This document shows, piece after piece, positions 6,900-14,160 of a DNA stretch of 14,914 nucleotides. A program made the position numbers and the translations under genes. The number at the start of each line of letters is the position of its first letter. The first letter of the stretch is position 1. Origin of the DNA: Anditalea sp035461405. Its GTDB lineage: Bacteria > Bacteroidota > Bacteroidia > Cytophagales > Cyclobacteriaceae. A model generated the notes under the pieces. That model did not search any database and had not been told where the DNA came from. It saw only the letters and a list, made by a program, of their open reading frames with translations. Where the stretch lies: assembly GCA_035461405.1 (NCBI GenBank), contig DATHVH010000063.1, positions 1-14,914 on the forward strand, given 5' to 3'.

Positions 6900-7697
6900 A
6901 TGGATATTGTCACAGTCATTGGGTTTATATCAGCAATAATTATCGGCATTAGCCTTGGCCTCATCGGAGGAGGTGGGTCTATTTTGACCGTTCCTGCGCT
7001 GGTTTACTTATTACATATCAGTCCAGTTCTGGCCACTGCGTACTCTCTTTTTGTAGTAGGTGCCACCTCATTGGCGGGTTCATTTACCTTTATGCGTAAA
7101 GGATTGGTGGATTATAAGACAGCCGCGGTATTTGCTACACCTTCTTTTATAGCTGTATTTCTGACGCGGAAATTTCTTGTTCCGGCTATTCCATTGGAAA
7201 TATTCACAGTGGGTGATTGGGTCATGACCAAAGATATTGCTATTATGGTATTTTTTGCATTGATCATGTTAGCAGCATCTATTTCCATGATCAAAAATGG
7301 CAAAATGGATAGTGATGAGCAGGAGGTGAAATTTAATTATCCGCTTATTGCTATAGAGGGTGCACTAGTCGGTGTACTTACTGGAATAGTTGGTGCTGGT
7401 GGAGGATTTTTAATTATTCCCGCATTGGTACTTTTAGCTAAACTTCCTATGAAGTTGGCTGTGGGTACTTCTCTGTTAATTATAGCAGTAAAATCCCTGA
7501 TTGGGTTTTTAGGAGATATTTTTAATCAACCTATAGACTGGCCATTCTTATTAATATTTTCAGGTCTATCTTTAGGAGGGATATTTATAGGAAGCTGGTT
7601 GTCTACAAAAATAGATGGGAAGCACTTGAAAAAAGCATTTGGTTGGTTTGTGCTAATTATGGCTCTATATATATTGGGTAAAGAATTGTTGTTTTAA
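6900..7697 (+). CDS. Sulfite exporter TauE/SafE family permease
   Basis: A 265-residue inner-membrane protein with about eight hydrophobic helices arranged as two homologous halves. Each half opens with the family's glycine-rich signature: GLIGGGGSILTVPALVYLL near residues 20-38, and GVLTGIVGAGGGFLIIPALVLL around 155-178. This internal duplication is the hallmark of the TauE/SafE (DUF81) family, whose characterised members move sulfite, sulfoacetate or related organic anions. The substrate here cannot be read from sequence, and no sulfur-metabolism gene is nearby. The gene appears to be a single transcription unit: a terminator separates it from glmS upstream, and a bidirectional terminator lies between it and the convergent prmA. 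The ATG at 6900 has no Shine-Dalgarno sequence but an A/T-rich leader, as elsewhere in the window. Confidence 0.93.
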   Translation: MDIVTVIGFISAIIIGISLGLIGGGGSILTVPALVYLLHISPVLATAYSLFVVGATSLAGSFTFMRKGLVDYKTAAVFATPSFIAVFLTRKFLVPAIPLEIFTVGDWVMTKDIAIMVFFALIMLAASISMIKNGKMDSDEQEVKFNYPLIAIEGALVGVLTGIVGAGGGFLIIPALVLLAKLPMKLAVGTSLLIIAVKSLIGFLGDIFNQPIDWPFLLIFSGLSLGGIFIGSWLSTKIDGKHLKKAFGWFVLIMALYILGKELLF

Positions 7698-7730
7698 AAC
7701 ACTAGAATTGAAATTATATGATCTTTAAGA

Positions 7731-7762
7731 AAAATCCCGAAGAAATAATTCTCCGGGATTTT
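7731..7762. terminator. Bidirectional terminator between the TauE/SafE gene and prmA
   Basis: AAAATCCCG (7731-7739) pairs with CGGGATTTT (7754-7762), and the loop holds a further AAGAA/TTCT pairing. T-rich sequence follows on the plus strand and A-rich sequence precedes it, so the hairpin can end transcription from both convergent genes. It falls in the 69-base gap between their stops. Confidence 0.85.
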
Positions 7763-7766
7763 AATT

Positions 7767-8594
7767 TTATTTTTTAAATACCACCGCACTCCACTTATCC
7801 TTCACTTTTTGGTCAACTTTAAATAGTCCAAATGAATTTGCTGAAGCCTCTATATCAGGGATATCATGATCATAAAAACCGCTTAATAATAAGTAACCGC
7901 CCTCTTTTACGAGCGACCCGTATACCTCCATCTCATCGAGAAGTACGTTCTTATTGATATTTGCGATGACTATATCAAATTCTCCCTGTGGATTGACTTC
8001 ACGGACAGTACCAAGTCCCATTCTCACATGAGACATGCCGTTTAGCTCAAAATTCTCATTCCCGTTTTCCACACACCAGTCGTCTATATCAAATGCTTCT
8101 ACTTCAGCGGCACCTAATTTATGCGACATAATTGCAAGGATCCCAGTTCCAGCCCCGATATCAATTACTCGTTTGCCATTATGATCCAGGGTGAGCAGAT
8201 GAGTCAACATTAGATGAGTAGTAGCATGATGGCCAGTGCCAAATGACATTTTTGGATTGATTACTATTTCATGTTTTATACCTTCTTTAGGTTCGTGGAA
8301 TGATGCCCTGACATACACTTCATCCCCGACTTCGATAGGATCATAATTTTTTTCCCACTCGGTATTCCAGTTGATTTTTTCCATGAGACCTTCCTCTATG
8401 GAAATATCGGCCATTGAAGCATACTTATCCATTATCTCTTGGAAGGAATCTCTATCAAACTGGTCTTCCTGAATGTAGGCTTCTAATCCATCTTCCTTTT
8501 CCAAAAATGAATCAAAACCTACTTCCGCAAGTTCGGCAATCAAAATTTCTATAAACTCTTCCTTACAGGAAATTTTAAATTCAAGGTATTCCAT
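7767..8594 (-). CDS. prmA: Ribosomal protein L11 methyltransferase PrmA
   Basis: PrmA trimethylates ribosomal protein L11 using S-adenosylmethionine. The 275-residue product has the two-domain layout of the family: an N-terminal L11-recognition domain (about 1-70), a linker with WNTEWEKNYDPIEVG at 76-90, and a class I Rossmann methyltransferase domain. Motifs seen are SFGTGHHATT (117-126; E. coli form AFGTGTHPTT), the SAM-binding DIGAGTGILAI (145-155), the acidic FDIDDW (168-173) and ANINKNVL (211-218; the NIxxxxL substrate-side motif). It overlaps the tpiA stop by one base (TAATG), so the two are translationally coupled and cotranscribed. The tpiA-prmA pairing recurs in Bacteroidota without an obvious biochemical reason. 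The annotated start is the ATG within that overlap. Confidence 0.95.
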   Translation of the reverse strand: MEYLEFKISCKEEFIEILIAELAEVGFDSFLEKEDGLEAYIQEDQFDRDSFQEIMDKYASMADISIEEGLMEKINWNTEWEKNYDPIEVGDEVYVRASFHEPKEGIKHEIVINPKMSFGTGHHATTHLMLTHLLTLDHNGKRVIDIGAGTGILAIMSHKLGAAEVEAFDIDDWCVENGNENFELNGMSHVRMGLGTVREVNPQGEFDIVIANINKNVLLDEMEVYGSLVKEGGYLLLSGFYDHDIPDIEASANSFGLFKVDQKVKDKWSAVVFKK

Positions 8595-9355
8595 TAAAAT
8601 GATTTGATAATATCCATAAAGTCACGGGATTTGAGAGAGGCTCCTCCGATTAGTCCGCCATCTACATCAGCTTTAGAAAATATATCTTTGGCATTGTCAG
8701 GCTTACAGCTGCCACCATAAAGGATTGAAATACCATCGGCCAGTTCCTGACCGTATTTATGTGCGATGTGATCTCTGATAGCAGCATGCATTTCCTGCGC
8801 CTGATCTGAACTTGCTGTTTTGCCAGTGCCAATGGCCCATATAGGTTCATAAGCGATGACCAACTTTTTGAAATCATCTGCTTCCAAATCGAATAAACTT
8901 TCGGTCAATTGGCTTTTTACATAATCTTCGTGAGTCTCATTTTCCCTGATTTCCAATGGCTCACCACAACAGAAGATAGGAGTCAATCCATTTGCCAAAG
9001 CTCTCTTTACTTTATCGGCAAGCTGCAGATTAGTTTCATTGAAATATTCGCGTCTTTCACTGTGGCCAATAATTACATACTGAATACCGAATGAAGCTAG
9101 CATCTTAGCAGAAGTTTCTCCAGTAAATGCTCCTGAATCTTTGTCAGAACAGTTTTGCCCGGCAACATATAGATTATTTACCTCTCCTATCATTTTTTTT
9201 ACACCAGCTAAATGGATGAATGGAGGACTTAATACTACCTTTACATCATTCACCCTTTCATCTTTGATCATATTGACGATTTCAGAAGTTAGCTTTTGGC
9301 CTTCTTCTAATGTTCCATTCATTTTCCAGTTACCGGCTACTATTTTATCTCTCAT
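8594..9355 (-). CDS. tpiA: Triosephosphate isomerase TpiA
   Basis: TpiA interconverts dihydroxyacetone phosphate and glyceraldehyde 3-phosphate in glycolysis and gluconeogenesis. The 253-residue TIM barrel has every catalytic element: GNWKMNG at 8-14 with Asn9 and Lys11, IIGHSERRE at 95-103 with the electrophile His98, and AYEPIWAIGTG at 168-178 with the catalytic base Glu170 and the start of the mobile loop. The phosphate-binding segment reads LYGGSCKPDNA, with Cys where many homologues have Val. The start is ATG 9355, giving the standard MRDKIVAGNWK opening. It is upstream of and overlaps prmA, and diverges from recX across 71 bases. Confidence 0.98.
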   Translation of the reverse strand: MRDKIVAGNWKMNGTLEEGQKLTSEIVNMIKDERVNDVKVVLSPPFIHLAGVKKMIGEVNNLYVAGQNCSDKDSGAFTGETSAKMLASFGIQYVIIGHSERREYFNETNLQLADKVKRALANGLTPIFCCGEPLEIRENETHEDYVKSQLTESLFDLEADDFKKLVIAYEPIWAIGTGKTASSDQAQEMHAAIRDHIAHKYGQELADGISILYGGSCKPDNAKDIFSKADVDGGLIGGASLKSRDFMDIIKSF

Positions 9356-9375
9356 GATTGTATGGTTGATACTGT

Positions 9376-9383
9376 TAAGTTTG
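9376..9383 (+). promoter_or_regulatory. Predicted -7 element for recX
   Basis: TAAGTTTG matches TAnnTTTG and is identical to the element before the GlgA-like gene. It lies 43 bases ahead of the recX ATG, in the 71-base spacer shared with divergent tpiA. The -33 region has only a TTG at a shorter than usual distance, so confidence is limited. Confidence 0.4.
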
Positions 9384-9426
9384 ATAAAAAATATCTTTTT
9401 TCTTTAATTAGCCTAAAATTACACAA

Positions 9427-9930
9427 ATGTCCTTCCAAAGAAAAGTTAATCCTGATGGTTCTCCCAAAAAACACTTCACGCCCCAGCAGGCAAAGCTTAA
9501 AATAGCTTCTTTTTGTGCCTATCAGGAGCGGTGTCAGCAGGAAGTAAGAGATAAGTTGTACACTTATAGGTTGAGTGGGGAAGAGGTGGAAGATATTCTT
9601 TCTTTTATGATTGAAGAAGGTTTTTTAAATGAGGAACGTTTTGCACGGGCATTTGTGGGAGGTAAGTTCAGAATCAAAAAATGGGGGAGAAATAAGATTC
9701 TACAAGAGCTTAAACTCCGTCAGATAAGCCCCAACTGCATAAAGTCAGGCATGAAAGAGATCAATGCTGAGGAATATTGGGAAACGCTGCTGGGATTAGT
9801 GGAAAAGAAATGGGACAGTTTATCGGATAGAGATGATTTCATCCGAGTCCAGAAAGTATTTCGATATCTGATGTCTAGGGGGTATGAGGCGGATATCATC
9901 CAGGAAGCGATTGAGGAAGTACGAAAATAA
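9427..9930 (+). CDS. recX: Regulatory protein RecX
   Basis: RecX binds RecA filaments and modulates recombinase and SOS co-protease activity. The 167-residue product has the three-repeat helical layout of the family. Near the N-terminus AKLKIASFCAYQERCQQEVRDKL (about 23-45) matches the typical first repeat. This is followed by the signature I-x-E-G-F-L-N-E-x-R-F-A-R-A-F (about 62-76), a K-x-R-I-K-K-W-G-R-N-K-I segment (about 80-91), and a C-terminal repeat with FRYLMSRGYEADIIQEAI. The length is close to E. coli RecX (166). It stands alone and divergent from tpiA; recA is not in the window. The last bases of the gene, including its stop codon, are part of a short imperfect direct repeat (9916-9934 and 9945-9962). 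Confidence 0.9.
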   Translation: MSFQRKVNPDGSPKKHFTPQQAKLKIASFCAYQERCQQEVRDKLYTYRLSGEEVEDILSFMIEEGFLNEERFARAFVGGKFRIKKWGRNKILQELKLRQISPNCIKSGMKEINAEEYWETLLGLVEKKWDSLSDRDDFIRVQKVFRYLMSRGYEADIIQEAIEEVRK

Positions 9931-9962
9931 AAGTTCGAAAGAAAGAAGTACGAAATAAAAGT
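9916..9962. repeat. Short imperfect direct repeat at the recX 3' end
   Basis: A 19-base unit at 9916-9934, starting GAAGTACGAAAATAAAAGT, recurs at 9945-9962 with one A missing. The first copy holds the last recX codons and the stop codon. It looks like a local tandem duplication; I see no function. Confidence 0.65.
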
Positions 9963-9977
9963 AACAAAGAGCACAAC

Positions 9978-10075
9978 TTGTCCCGAGAAGCTTTTTGCGA
10001 TTCGGGAGTGTAACAATGAGTTCAACCACGATAGCCTATCGGGGACAAACACTGTGACCTCTTCGCGGAAGAAAT
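9978..10075. repeat. REP-like cluster of inverted repeats
   Basis: Three GC-richer palindromic pieces sit together between recX and the small lipoprotein gene. TCCCGA (9981-9986) pairs with TCGGGA (10002-10007); CGATAG-C-CTATCG (10029-10041) is a near palindrome; and TTGTCCC (9978-9984) pairs over a distance with GGGACAA (10042-10048), so the whole stretch can fold into a branched structure. TCTTC-GCG-GAAGA (10060-10072) adds another hairpin. There is no T run, so it is not a typical terminator. The layout suggests a dispersed intergenic repeat. The remaining sequence of the gene-free stretch 9931-10248 shows nothing else I can name. Confidence 0.55.
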
Positions 10076-10248
10076 CTTTTGATTAGGATTGAAAAAAGTG
10101 TCAGGAAATATTAGGACGTGACATGTAGTCGAAATCAGTAAGAATGACAAATTAAATGGCTAAGTCCCTAATCAAAAATCTGAAACGTTATTCAATTATA
10201 TTACGTACTGACATTGAAGTATTTATAAATATTAAACAAGTATTTTTT

Positions 10249-10623
10249 ATGAAAAAAATCTCTACCATTCTCTGTTTTATGTTATCCATTATTTTATTTT
10301 CTGCCTGTACAGAACAGGATGAGCCATACGTGCTTGATCCGAACTTGGTTTGGCTTAATGATAAAATTCAAGAGATGGAACGAAGTACGGATGAATTAAG
10401 CCGTTATTTTTATGTTAGTTCTGGATTATATGAAGGTGGCCGAGTGTTTATATTTGCTAATTGTTGTCCCCATTGCAATACGGTAACGCCAGTTTATAAT
10501 GAAGAAGGCGATCTTTTGGGTTTTCTAAGTTATTCAGGGAATGAAGGTATATTTCATGGTGATATTTCAGATCAAAAATTATATTGGAAGCCTAAAAATT
10601 CATTGTGCAATATAAATTGGTAG
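10249..10623 (+). CDS. Small orphan lipoprotein with a CCPHC motif
   Basis: I do not recognise the family. The start is ATG 10249 (MKKISTILCFML...), which gives a textbook lipoprotein signal with lipobox LFSAC and acylated Cys20; an upstream ATG at 10156 in the same frame would bury this signal and is rejected. The mature protein is about 105 residues, acidic at its start (TEQDEPYVLDPN), with a helical region (about 35-52) and then beta-rich sequence holding FANCCPHCNTVTPVYNEEGDLLG at about 69-91. Cys72, Cys73, His75 and Cys76, with Cys120 near the C-terminus, could form disulfides or bind metal; this is inference. The gene stands alone between a REP-like cluster and a convergent gene, and it is more AT-rich than its neighbours. 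A periplasm-facing or surface location is expected. Confidence 0.75.
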   Translation: MKKISTILCFMLSIILFSACTEQDEPYVLDPNLVWLNDKIQEMERSTDELSRYFYVSSGLYEGGRVFIFANCCPHCNTVTPVYNEEGDLLGFLSYSGNEGIFHGDISDQKLYWKPKNSLCNINW

Positions 10624-10655
10624 CTAGCAGAATGAAAAAAATAGAATAGGCTGTA

Positions 10656-11291
10656 TTAATCTTTTAGCACATATAGATCCTCTATTTCCTGAGGGACTAC
10701 TTTAAGAACATTCGCTAAGACCAACTTTACAAGCGTCCTAGAGGCCATGTATCTGGAGAGGCTGGCTACTTGGGCAAATTGCTTAAGGGTAATGCTTGGC
10801 TGCTCCGTGAGCGCTTTCATCAGTAGGGTTTCTTTTTCTCCGTAGTTAAAGAAAACATCATTTTCATGTTTCTGCCTTTTAAGTATTTCCCATACTTCTT
10901 TACTGGCCTGAATACTCCGGTCTTCTACTCTTACATATGATTTCTTTTTGTTTTCTTCCAGTATAAAATGGGGTCGTAAATTACTTTTCTCTATCTGATA
11001 TACCGCCACACCTTTTTTAGGCGTGATAGATAGGATTGCTTTTTCCAGCTGAAGATTGGGTTTAATAAGCGATTTTATAGCATTGTCAAGAAGGAAAATA
11101 TCCTCTTCTATATACTTTTGACCACTTACGGTACCGTCATCATCTACACCTATAAGTAAATAACCCCCCTCAGTATTTGCCATAGCGATGATTTCCCTGA
11201 CTATTTTTTCAGGATGGGCTACCTTTTTTTTGAATTCCACGTGAAGCCCCTCTCCATTTCTGGCCAGTTTATTTACTTCCTGTAGGGTCAT
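10656..11291 (-). CDS. AlbA_2/Schlafen-type putative DNA- or nucleotide-binding protein
   Basis: The 211-residue protein has an N-terminal AlbA_2 domain (Schlafen AlbA-like, Pfam PF04326, often labelled ATP-binding protein). The diagnostic pieces are GLHVEFKKKV at 15-24, EIIAMANTEGGYLLIGVDDDG at 33-53 and KKKSYVRVEDRSIQAS around 115-130. The C-terminal part (about 150-211, with LKQFAQVASLSRYMASRTLVKLV) looks like a winged helix-turn-helix. There is no helicase or nuclease domain. The molecular role of stand-alone bacterial members is not established; nucleic-acid binding or transcription control is the usual guess. It begins 9 bases after the stop of the beta-barrel gene, which suggests cotranscription with it and perhaps with uvrB. 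It converges with the small lipoprotein gene, with no clear terminator in the 32-base gap. Confidence 0.82.
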   Translation of the reverse strand: MTLQEVNKLARNGEGLHVEFKKKVAHPEKIVREIIAMANTEGGYLLIGVDDDGTVSGQKYIEEDIFLLDNAIKSLIKPNLQLEKAILSITPKKGVAVYQIEKSNLRPHFILEENKKKSYVRVEDRSIQASKEVWEILKRQKHENDVFFNYGEKETLLMKALTEQPSITLKQFAQVASLSRYMASRTLVKLVLANVLKVVPQEIEDLYVLKD

Positions 11292-11300
11292 TTTCTATCT

Positions 11301-11735
11301 TTAATTGAGCAATATACTGATTCCGCCTCTTAAGCCAGCTGCTTGGGTGACCGCATAGTAATCCACCATTCCCTCCAGTCTAAATCTATATCCCAGATTA
11401 TGTGAATAACCAACTCCTAATGCTACATCACTTTCACTTCCTATTAAGCCTCTAACACGAAAAAAAACTGGATCAGCTAAATAAATTCTGGAACCAAGTG
11501 TTACCTGATTGGGCCTGTTATAATTGATTTCATAACCAGCGGATGCACTCCAAAAATACCTCAGAAAATAATTTGCCTCTACTCCAGCTTGATATCTTCT
11601 AATCACACCGGGAATATCTGTTCTAATCGCATCTGCTGCACCTGATAGCATTAAAGTTCCTTCTCCCTGCTGGGCTTTTGATTCTGCGAAAACGAACATG
11701 GAAATTGTTAAGAATAACAATAAAAACTTTTTCAT
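11301..11735 (-). CDS. Small exported beta-barrel-like outer-membrane protein
   Basis: The 144-residue product starts with a cleavable signal peptide (MKKFLLLFLTISMFVFAESKAQ, cut likely after Ala21 or Gln22). The mature part alternates polar and hydrophobic residues with aromatic girdle-like positions, for example AGVEANYFLRYFWSASAGYEI, VFFRVRGLIG, VALGVGYSHNLGYRFRLEGMVDYY and a C-terminal GLRGGISILLN. This pattern fits six to eight transmembrane beta strands, a small OmpX/OmpW-sized barrel, although no family is recognised. It sits 63 bases after uvrB and 9 bases before the AlbA_2 gene, all on the same strand. The three-gene set may be an operon, but I see no functional reason for a beta-barrel protein between repair and DNA-binding genes. 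Confidence 0.75.
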   Translation of the reverse strand: MKKFLLLFLTISMFVFAESKAQQGEGTLMLSGAADAIRTDIPGVIRRYQAGVEANYFLRYFWSASAGYEINYNRPNQVTLGSRIYLADPVFFRVRGLIGSESDVALGVGYSHNLGYRFRLEGMVDYYAVTQAAGLRGGISILLN

Positions 11736-11798
11736 ATAAATACGTTTAAAAAGCCACCTGTTTCATTCACAGCTAGCATGTAGATCAATAAAATAAAA

Positions 11799-13838
11799 TT
11801 ATATACTCTGCCTGGTCAGGGTTTCTAACCTTGATTTTAATCCCAACCATTCATCTCTTAACCTAGCCGCTTCCATAAAGTTCAGCTCCTTGGCGGCTTT
11901 TTCCATCTGCTTTTGGGTCTGGGCGATCAGCTTTTCTAGCTTATCCTTGCTCAAATATTGGACCACAGGATCAGCAGCCACTTGTTCTTCCGGGCTTAGT
12001 TCTACTTCATAGTATTTAGAACCCTTTTTACTGTCTGCCACTTTAGTAGATCCCATGATTCTTTCTCGGGATTTGATCACTGTAGTAGGTGTAATGCCAT
12101 GTTCTTCATTATAGGCCATCTGTACTGACCTTCTCCTATTAGTTTCATCTATGGCCATTTGCATGGATTGAGTAGTTCGATCCGCATACATAATTACCTT
12201 TCCGTTTTCGTTACGGGCAGCTCTACCTATAGTCTGTACCAGACTCCTTTCATTACGCAGAAATCCTTCTTTATCTGCATCCAGTATGGCCACCAGCGAT
12301 ACTTCCGGCAGATCCAACCCTTCTCGAAGTAAGTTTACCCCTATCAGTACATCAAAGACACCCAATCTTAGCTCTCTAAGGATTTCCACCCGGTCCAGCG
12401 GCTTTACCTCGGAATGAATATACCTGCTTTTTATTCCTGTTCTTTCCATGTATTTGTTGAGCTCTTCCGCCATTCTTTTGGTAAGAGTTGTTACCAGAAC
12501 TCTAGCTCCAGTCTGTATAGTCTGATCGATTTCTTCAAGTAAGTCATCTATCTGGTTGCCACTTGGTCTTACATGTATTATCGGATCCAGCAAACCGGTA
12601 GGTCTGATGATTTGTTCCACTACTTCTCCTTCTGTCTGGGCAAGTTCATAATCTGCAGGAGTAGCACTAACATAAATCACCTGATTAGTCAGCGCCTCGA
12701 ATTCATCAAACTTAAGTGGTCTGTTATCCAACGCCGAGGGAAGTCTGAAACCATAATCCACTAGATTCACTTTTCTGGAGCGGTCACCGCCCCACATGGC
12801 CCTTACCTGCGGTACAGTGACGTGACTTTCATCAATCACCATAAGATAATCATCAGGGAAGTAATCTAAAAGGCAGAAAGGTCTGGTACCAGGCAGTCTC
12901 CTGTCGAAATATCTTGAGTAGTTCTCTACCCCCGAACAGTATCCCAGCTCGCGGATCATTTCGAGATCAAATTCGGTTCGTTCCCGCAGACGTTTAGCTT
13001 CCATGAGTTTCATGTCTTTTTCAAAAAACGAAACCTGGGACATCAAGTCGTCCTGGATTTCATTAATGGCTACATCGATTACATCGCGGCCCGTCACAAA
13101 TAGATTTGCAGGGAAAATGGAAATGATTTTTTCGTCTGACTGTTTTTTACCTGATTCCGGATCTATACGCTGTATTGATTCAATTTCATCTCCCCAGAAG
13201 TAAATTCGATATGCAAAGTCAGCATAAGCCACGAAAATATCCACTGTATCTCCTTTTACTCTAAAAGTGCCCCGGGTAAATTCAGTATGGGTACGACTGT
13301 AAAGTATATCCACTAGTTTATAGAGGAATTGGTTGCGGGGGATCCGATCCCCTACTTGCATCCGGATCACGTTTTTGCCAAATTCAACCGGGTTTCCTAT
13401 ACCGTATATGCAGGATACAGAAGCAACCACTATTACATCTCTTCTTCCAGAGAGTAGGGCGGACGAAGCACTTAGTCGTAGTTTTTCTATCTCTTCATTG
13501 ATCGATAGATCTTTTTCTATATAAGTACCACTAGTGGGGATAAACGCCTCAGGCTGATAGTAGTCGTAGTAGGAAATAAAATATTCTACTGCATTATTAG
13601 GGAAAAATTGTTTGAATTCACCATAGAGCTGGGCGGCTAGTGTCTTGTTATGACTCAGTACAAGAGTAGGCTTTTGTACTTGCTCTATTACATTGGCGAT
13701 GGTAAAAGTTTTGCCTGAACCAGTTACTCCTAGTAGCACCTGGGCAGGATCACCGTTGTTTACTCCTGAGGTAAGTTTTGCTATAGCTGTAGGTTGGTCT
13801 CCAGTTGGTTTATAGTCTGAAACAATTTCAAATTTCAT
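11799..13838 (-). CDS. uvrB: Excinuclease ABC subunit UvrB
   Basis: UvrB is the damage-verifying helicase-like subunit of nucleotide excision repair; it takes DNA from UvrA and recruits UvrC for incision. The 679-residue protein is complete. Walker A GVTGSGKT is at 37-44, and the tyrosine-rich beta-hairpin that inserts between strands at 86-110 carries Tyr90, Tyr91, Tyr93 and Tyr94. The Walker B DESH box is at 336-339, and motif VI QTIGRAARN lies near residue 535. The C-terminal UVR domain, which binds UvrC, is at about 635-670 with KELNFMEAARLRDEW. The start is ATG 13838 (MKFEIVSDYKPTGDQPTAI), standard for the family. No SOS box is recognisable upstream. A 322-base spacer with a repeat precedes it, and the beta-barrel gene follows. 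Confidence 0.98.
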   Translation of the reverse strand: MKFEIVSDYKPTGDQPTAIAKLTSGVNNGDPAQVLLGVTGSGKTFTIANVIEQVQKPTLVLSHNKTLAAQLYGEFKQFFPNNAVEYFISYYDYYQPEAFIPTSGTYIEKDLSINEEIEKLRLSASSALLSGRRDVIVVASVSCIYGIGNPVEFGKNVIRMQVGDRIPRNQFLYKLVDILYSRTHTEFTRGTFRVKGDTVDIFVAYADFAYRIYFWGDEIESIQRIDPESGKKQSDEKIISIFPANLFVTGRDVIDVAINEIQDDLMSQVSFFEKDMKLMEAKRLRERTEFDLEMIRELGYCSGVENYSRYFDRRLPGTRPFCLLDYFPDDYLMVIDESHVTVPQVRAMWGGDRSRKVNLVDYGFRLPSALDNRPLKFDEFEALTNQVIYVSATPADYELAQTEGEVVEQIIRPTGLLDPIIHVRPSGNQIDDLLEEIDQTIQTGARVLVTTLTKRMAEELNKYMERTGIKSRYIHSEVKPLDRVEILRELRLGVFDVLIGVNLLREGLDLPEVSLVAILDADKEGFLRNERSLVQTIGRAARNENGKVIMYADRTTQSMQMAIDETNRRRSVQMAYNEEHGITPTTVIKSRERIMGSTKVADSKKGSKYYEVELSPEEQVAADPVVQYLSKDKLEKLIAQTQKQMEKAAKELNFMEAARLRDEWLGLKSRLETLTRQSI

Positions 13839-14160
13839 CTGTATATAATAGTTTTTTAATTGTCAGACCTGCCTACCGGCAGGCAGGTGGAATTTTGCAT
13901 TTTAGAAATACGCCAGTGTTTGACGCTATTCATAATGCTCCATTTCATGGAATCCCATTATTTATGATTTGTCTGCTTTTTTTAAAGCTATTTTATTACT
14001 ATAACCTGATTAAGCTAAACATTCCCTGATAACACCTACAGTGTATAGAATAGTTTATGAATTCATATGTTTATATTTTATTTTTTCAAAAGTCATTCCT
14101 TGTACCGAATTTAAGGTTTAGATGGCACCACGTTGTTAAAATCTTCTTGCTGTATAAGAT
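13839..14160. other. Intergenic spacer between the DUF4105 gene and uvrB
   Basis: This 322-base AT-rich stretch has no credible gene. It holds a near-palindromic repeat at 13867-13888, only 29 bases from the uvrB start codon. A weak A/T stem, AAATCTT (14138-14144) with AAGATTT (14156-14162), overlaps the DUF4105 stop codon but has no clear T run in the minus-strand direction. No exact TAnnTTTG element was found on the minus strand ahead of uvrB. The uvrB promoter must therefore be here in a degenerate form, or transcription reads through from upstream. Confidence 0.6.
13867..13888. repeat. Near-perfect 22-base palindrome (CCTGCC...GGCAGG type)
   Basis: ACCTGCCT and AGGCAGGT form the arms around a CCGG centre, with a single A/C mismatch pair (13875 and 13880). 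It is far richer in GC than its surroundings. Palindromes of this CCTGCC-CCGG-GGCAGG form recur as intergenic dispersed repeats in Bacteroidota and give the spurious peptide PAYRQAG/ACRQAG when translated. Its closeness to the uvrB start could affect the leader RNA, but no function is known to me. Confidence 0.75.

Noticed and set aside
9981..10007. A recX transcription terminator.
   Set aside because: The stem is only six perfect pairs with internal mismatches and no T run follows, so it fits the repeat cluster better.
9720..10052. Minus-strand frames of 110 and 69 codons over the recX end and the repeat cluster.
   Set aside because: Mostly antisense to recX, and the rest is repeat DNA; no start context or motif.
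10156..10248. A 31-residue N-terminal extension of the small lipoprotein starting at ATG 10156.
   Set aside because: It would place a polar, basic segment before a perfect lipoprotein signal that has its own ATG at 10249; the extension has no protein-like pattern.
13805..14029. A 74-codon plus-strand open frame across the uvrB upstream region.
   Set aside because: It overlaps the uvrB start on the other strand and includes the peptide PAYRQAG, which is just the translated palindromic repeat.
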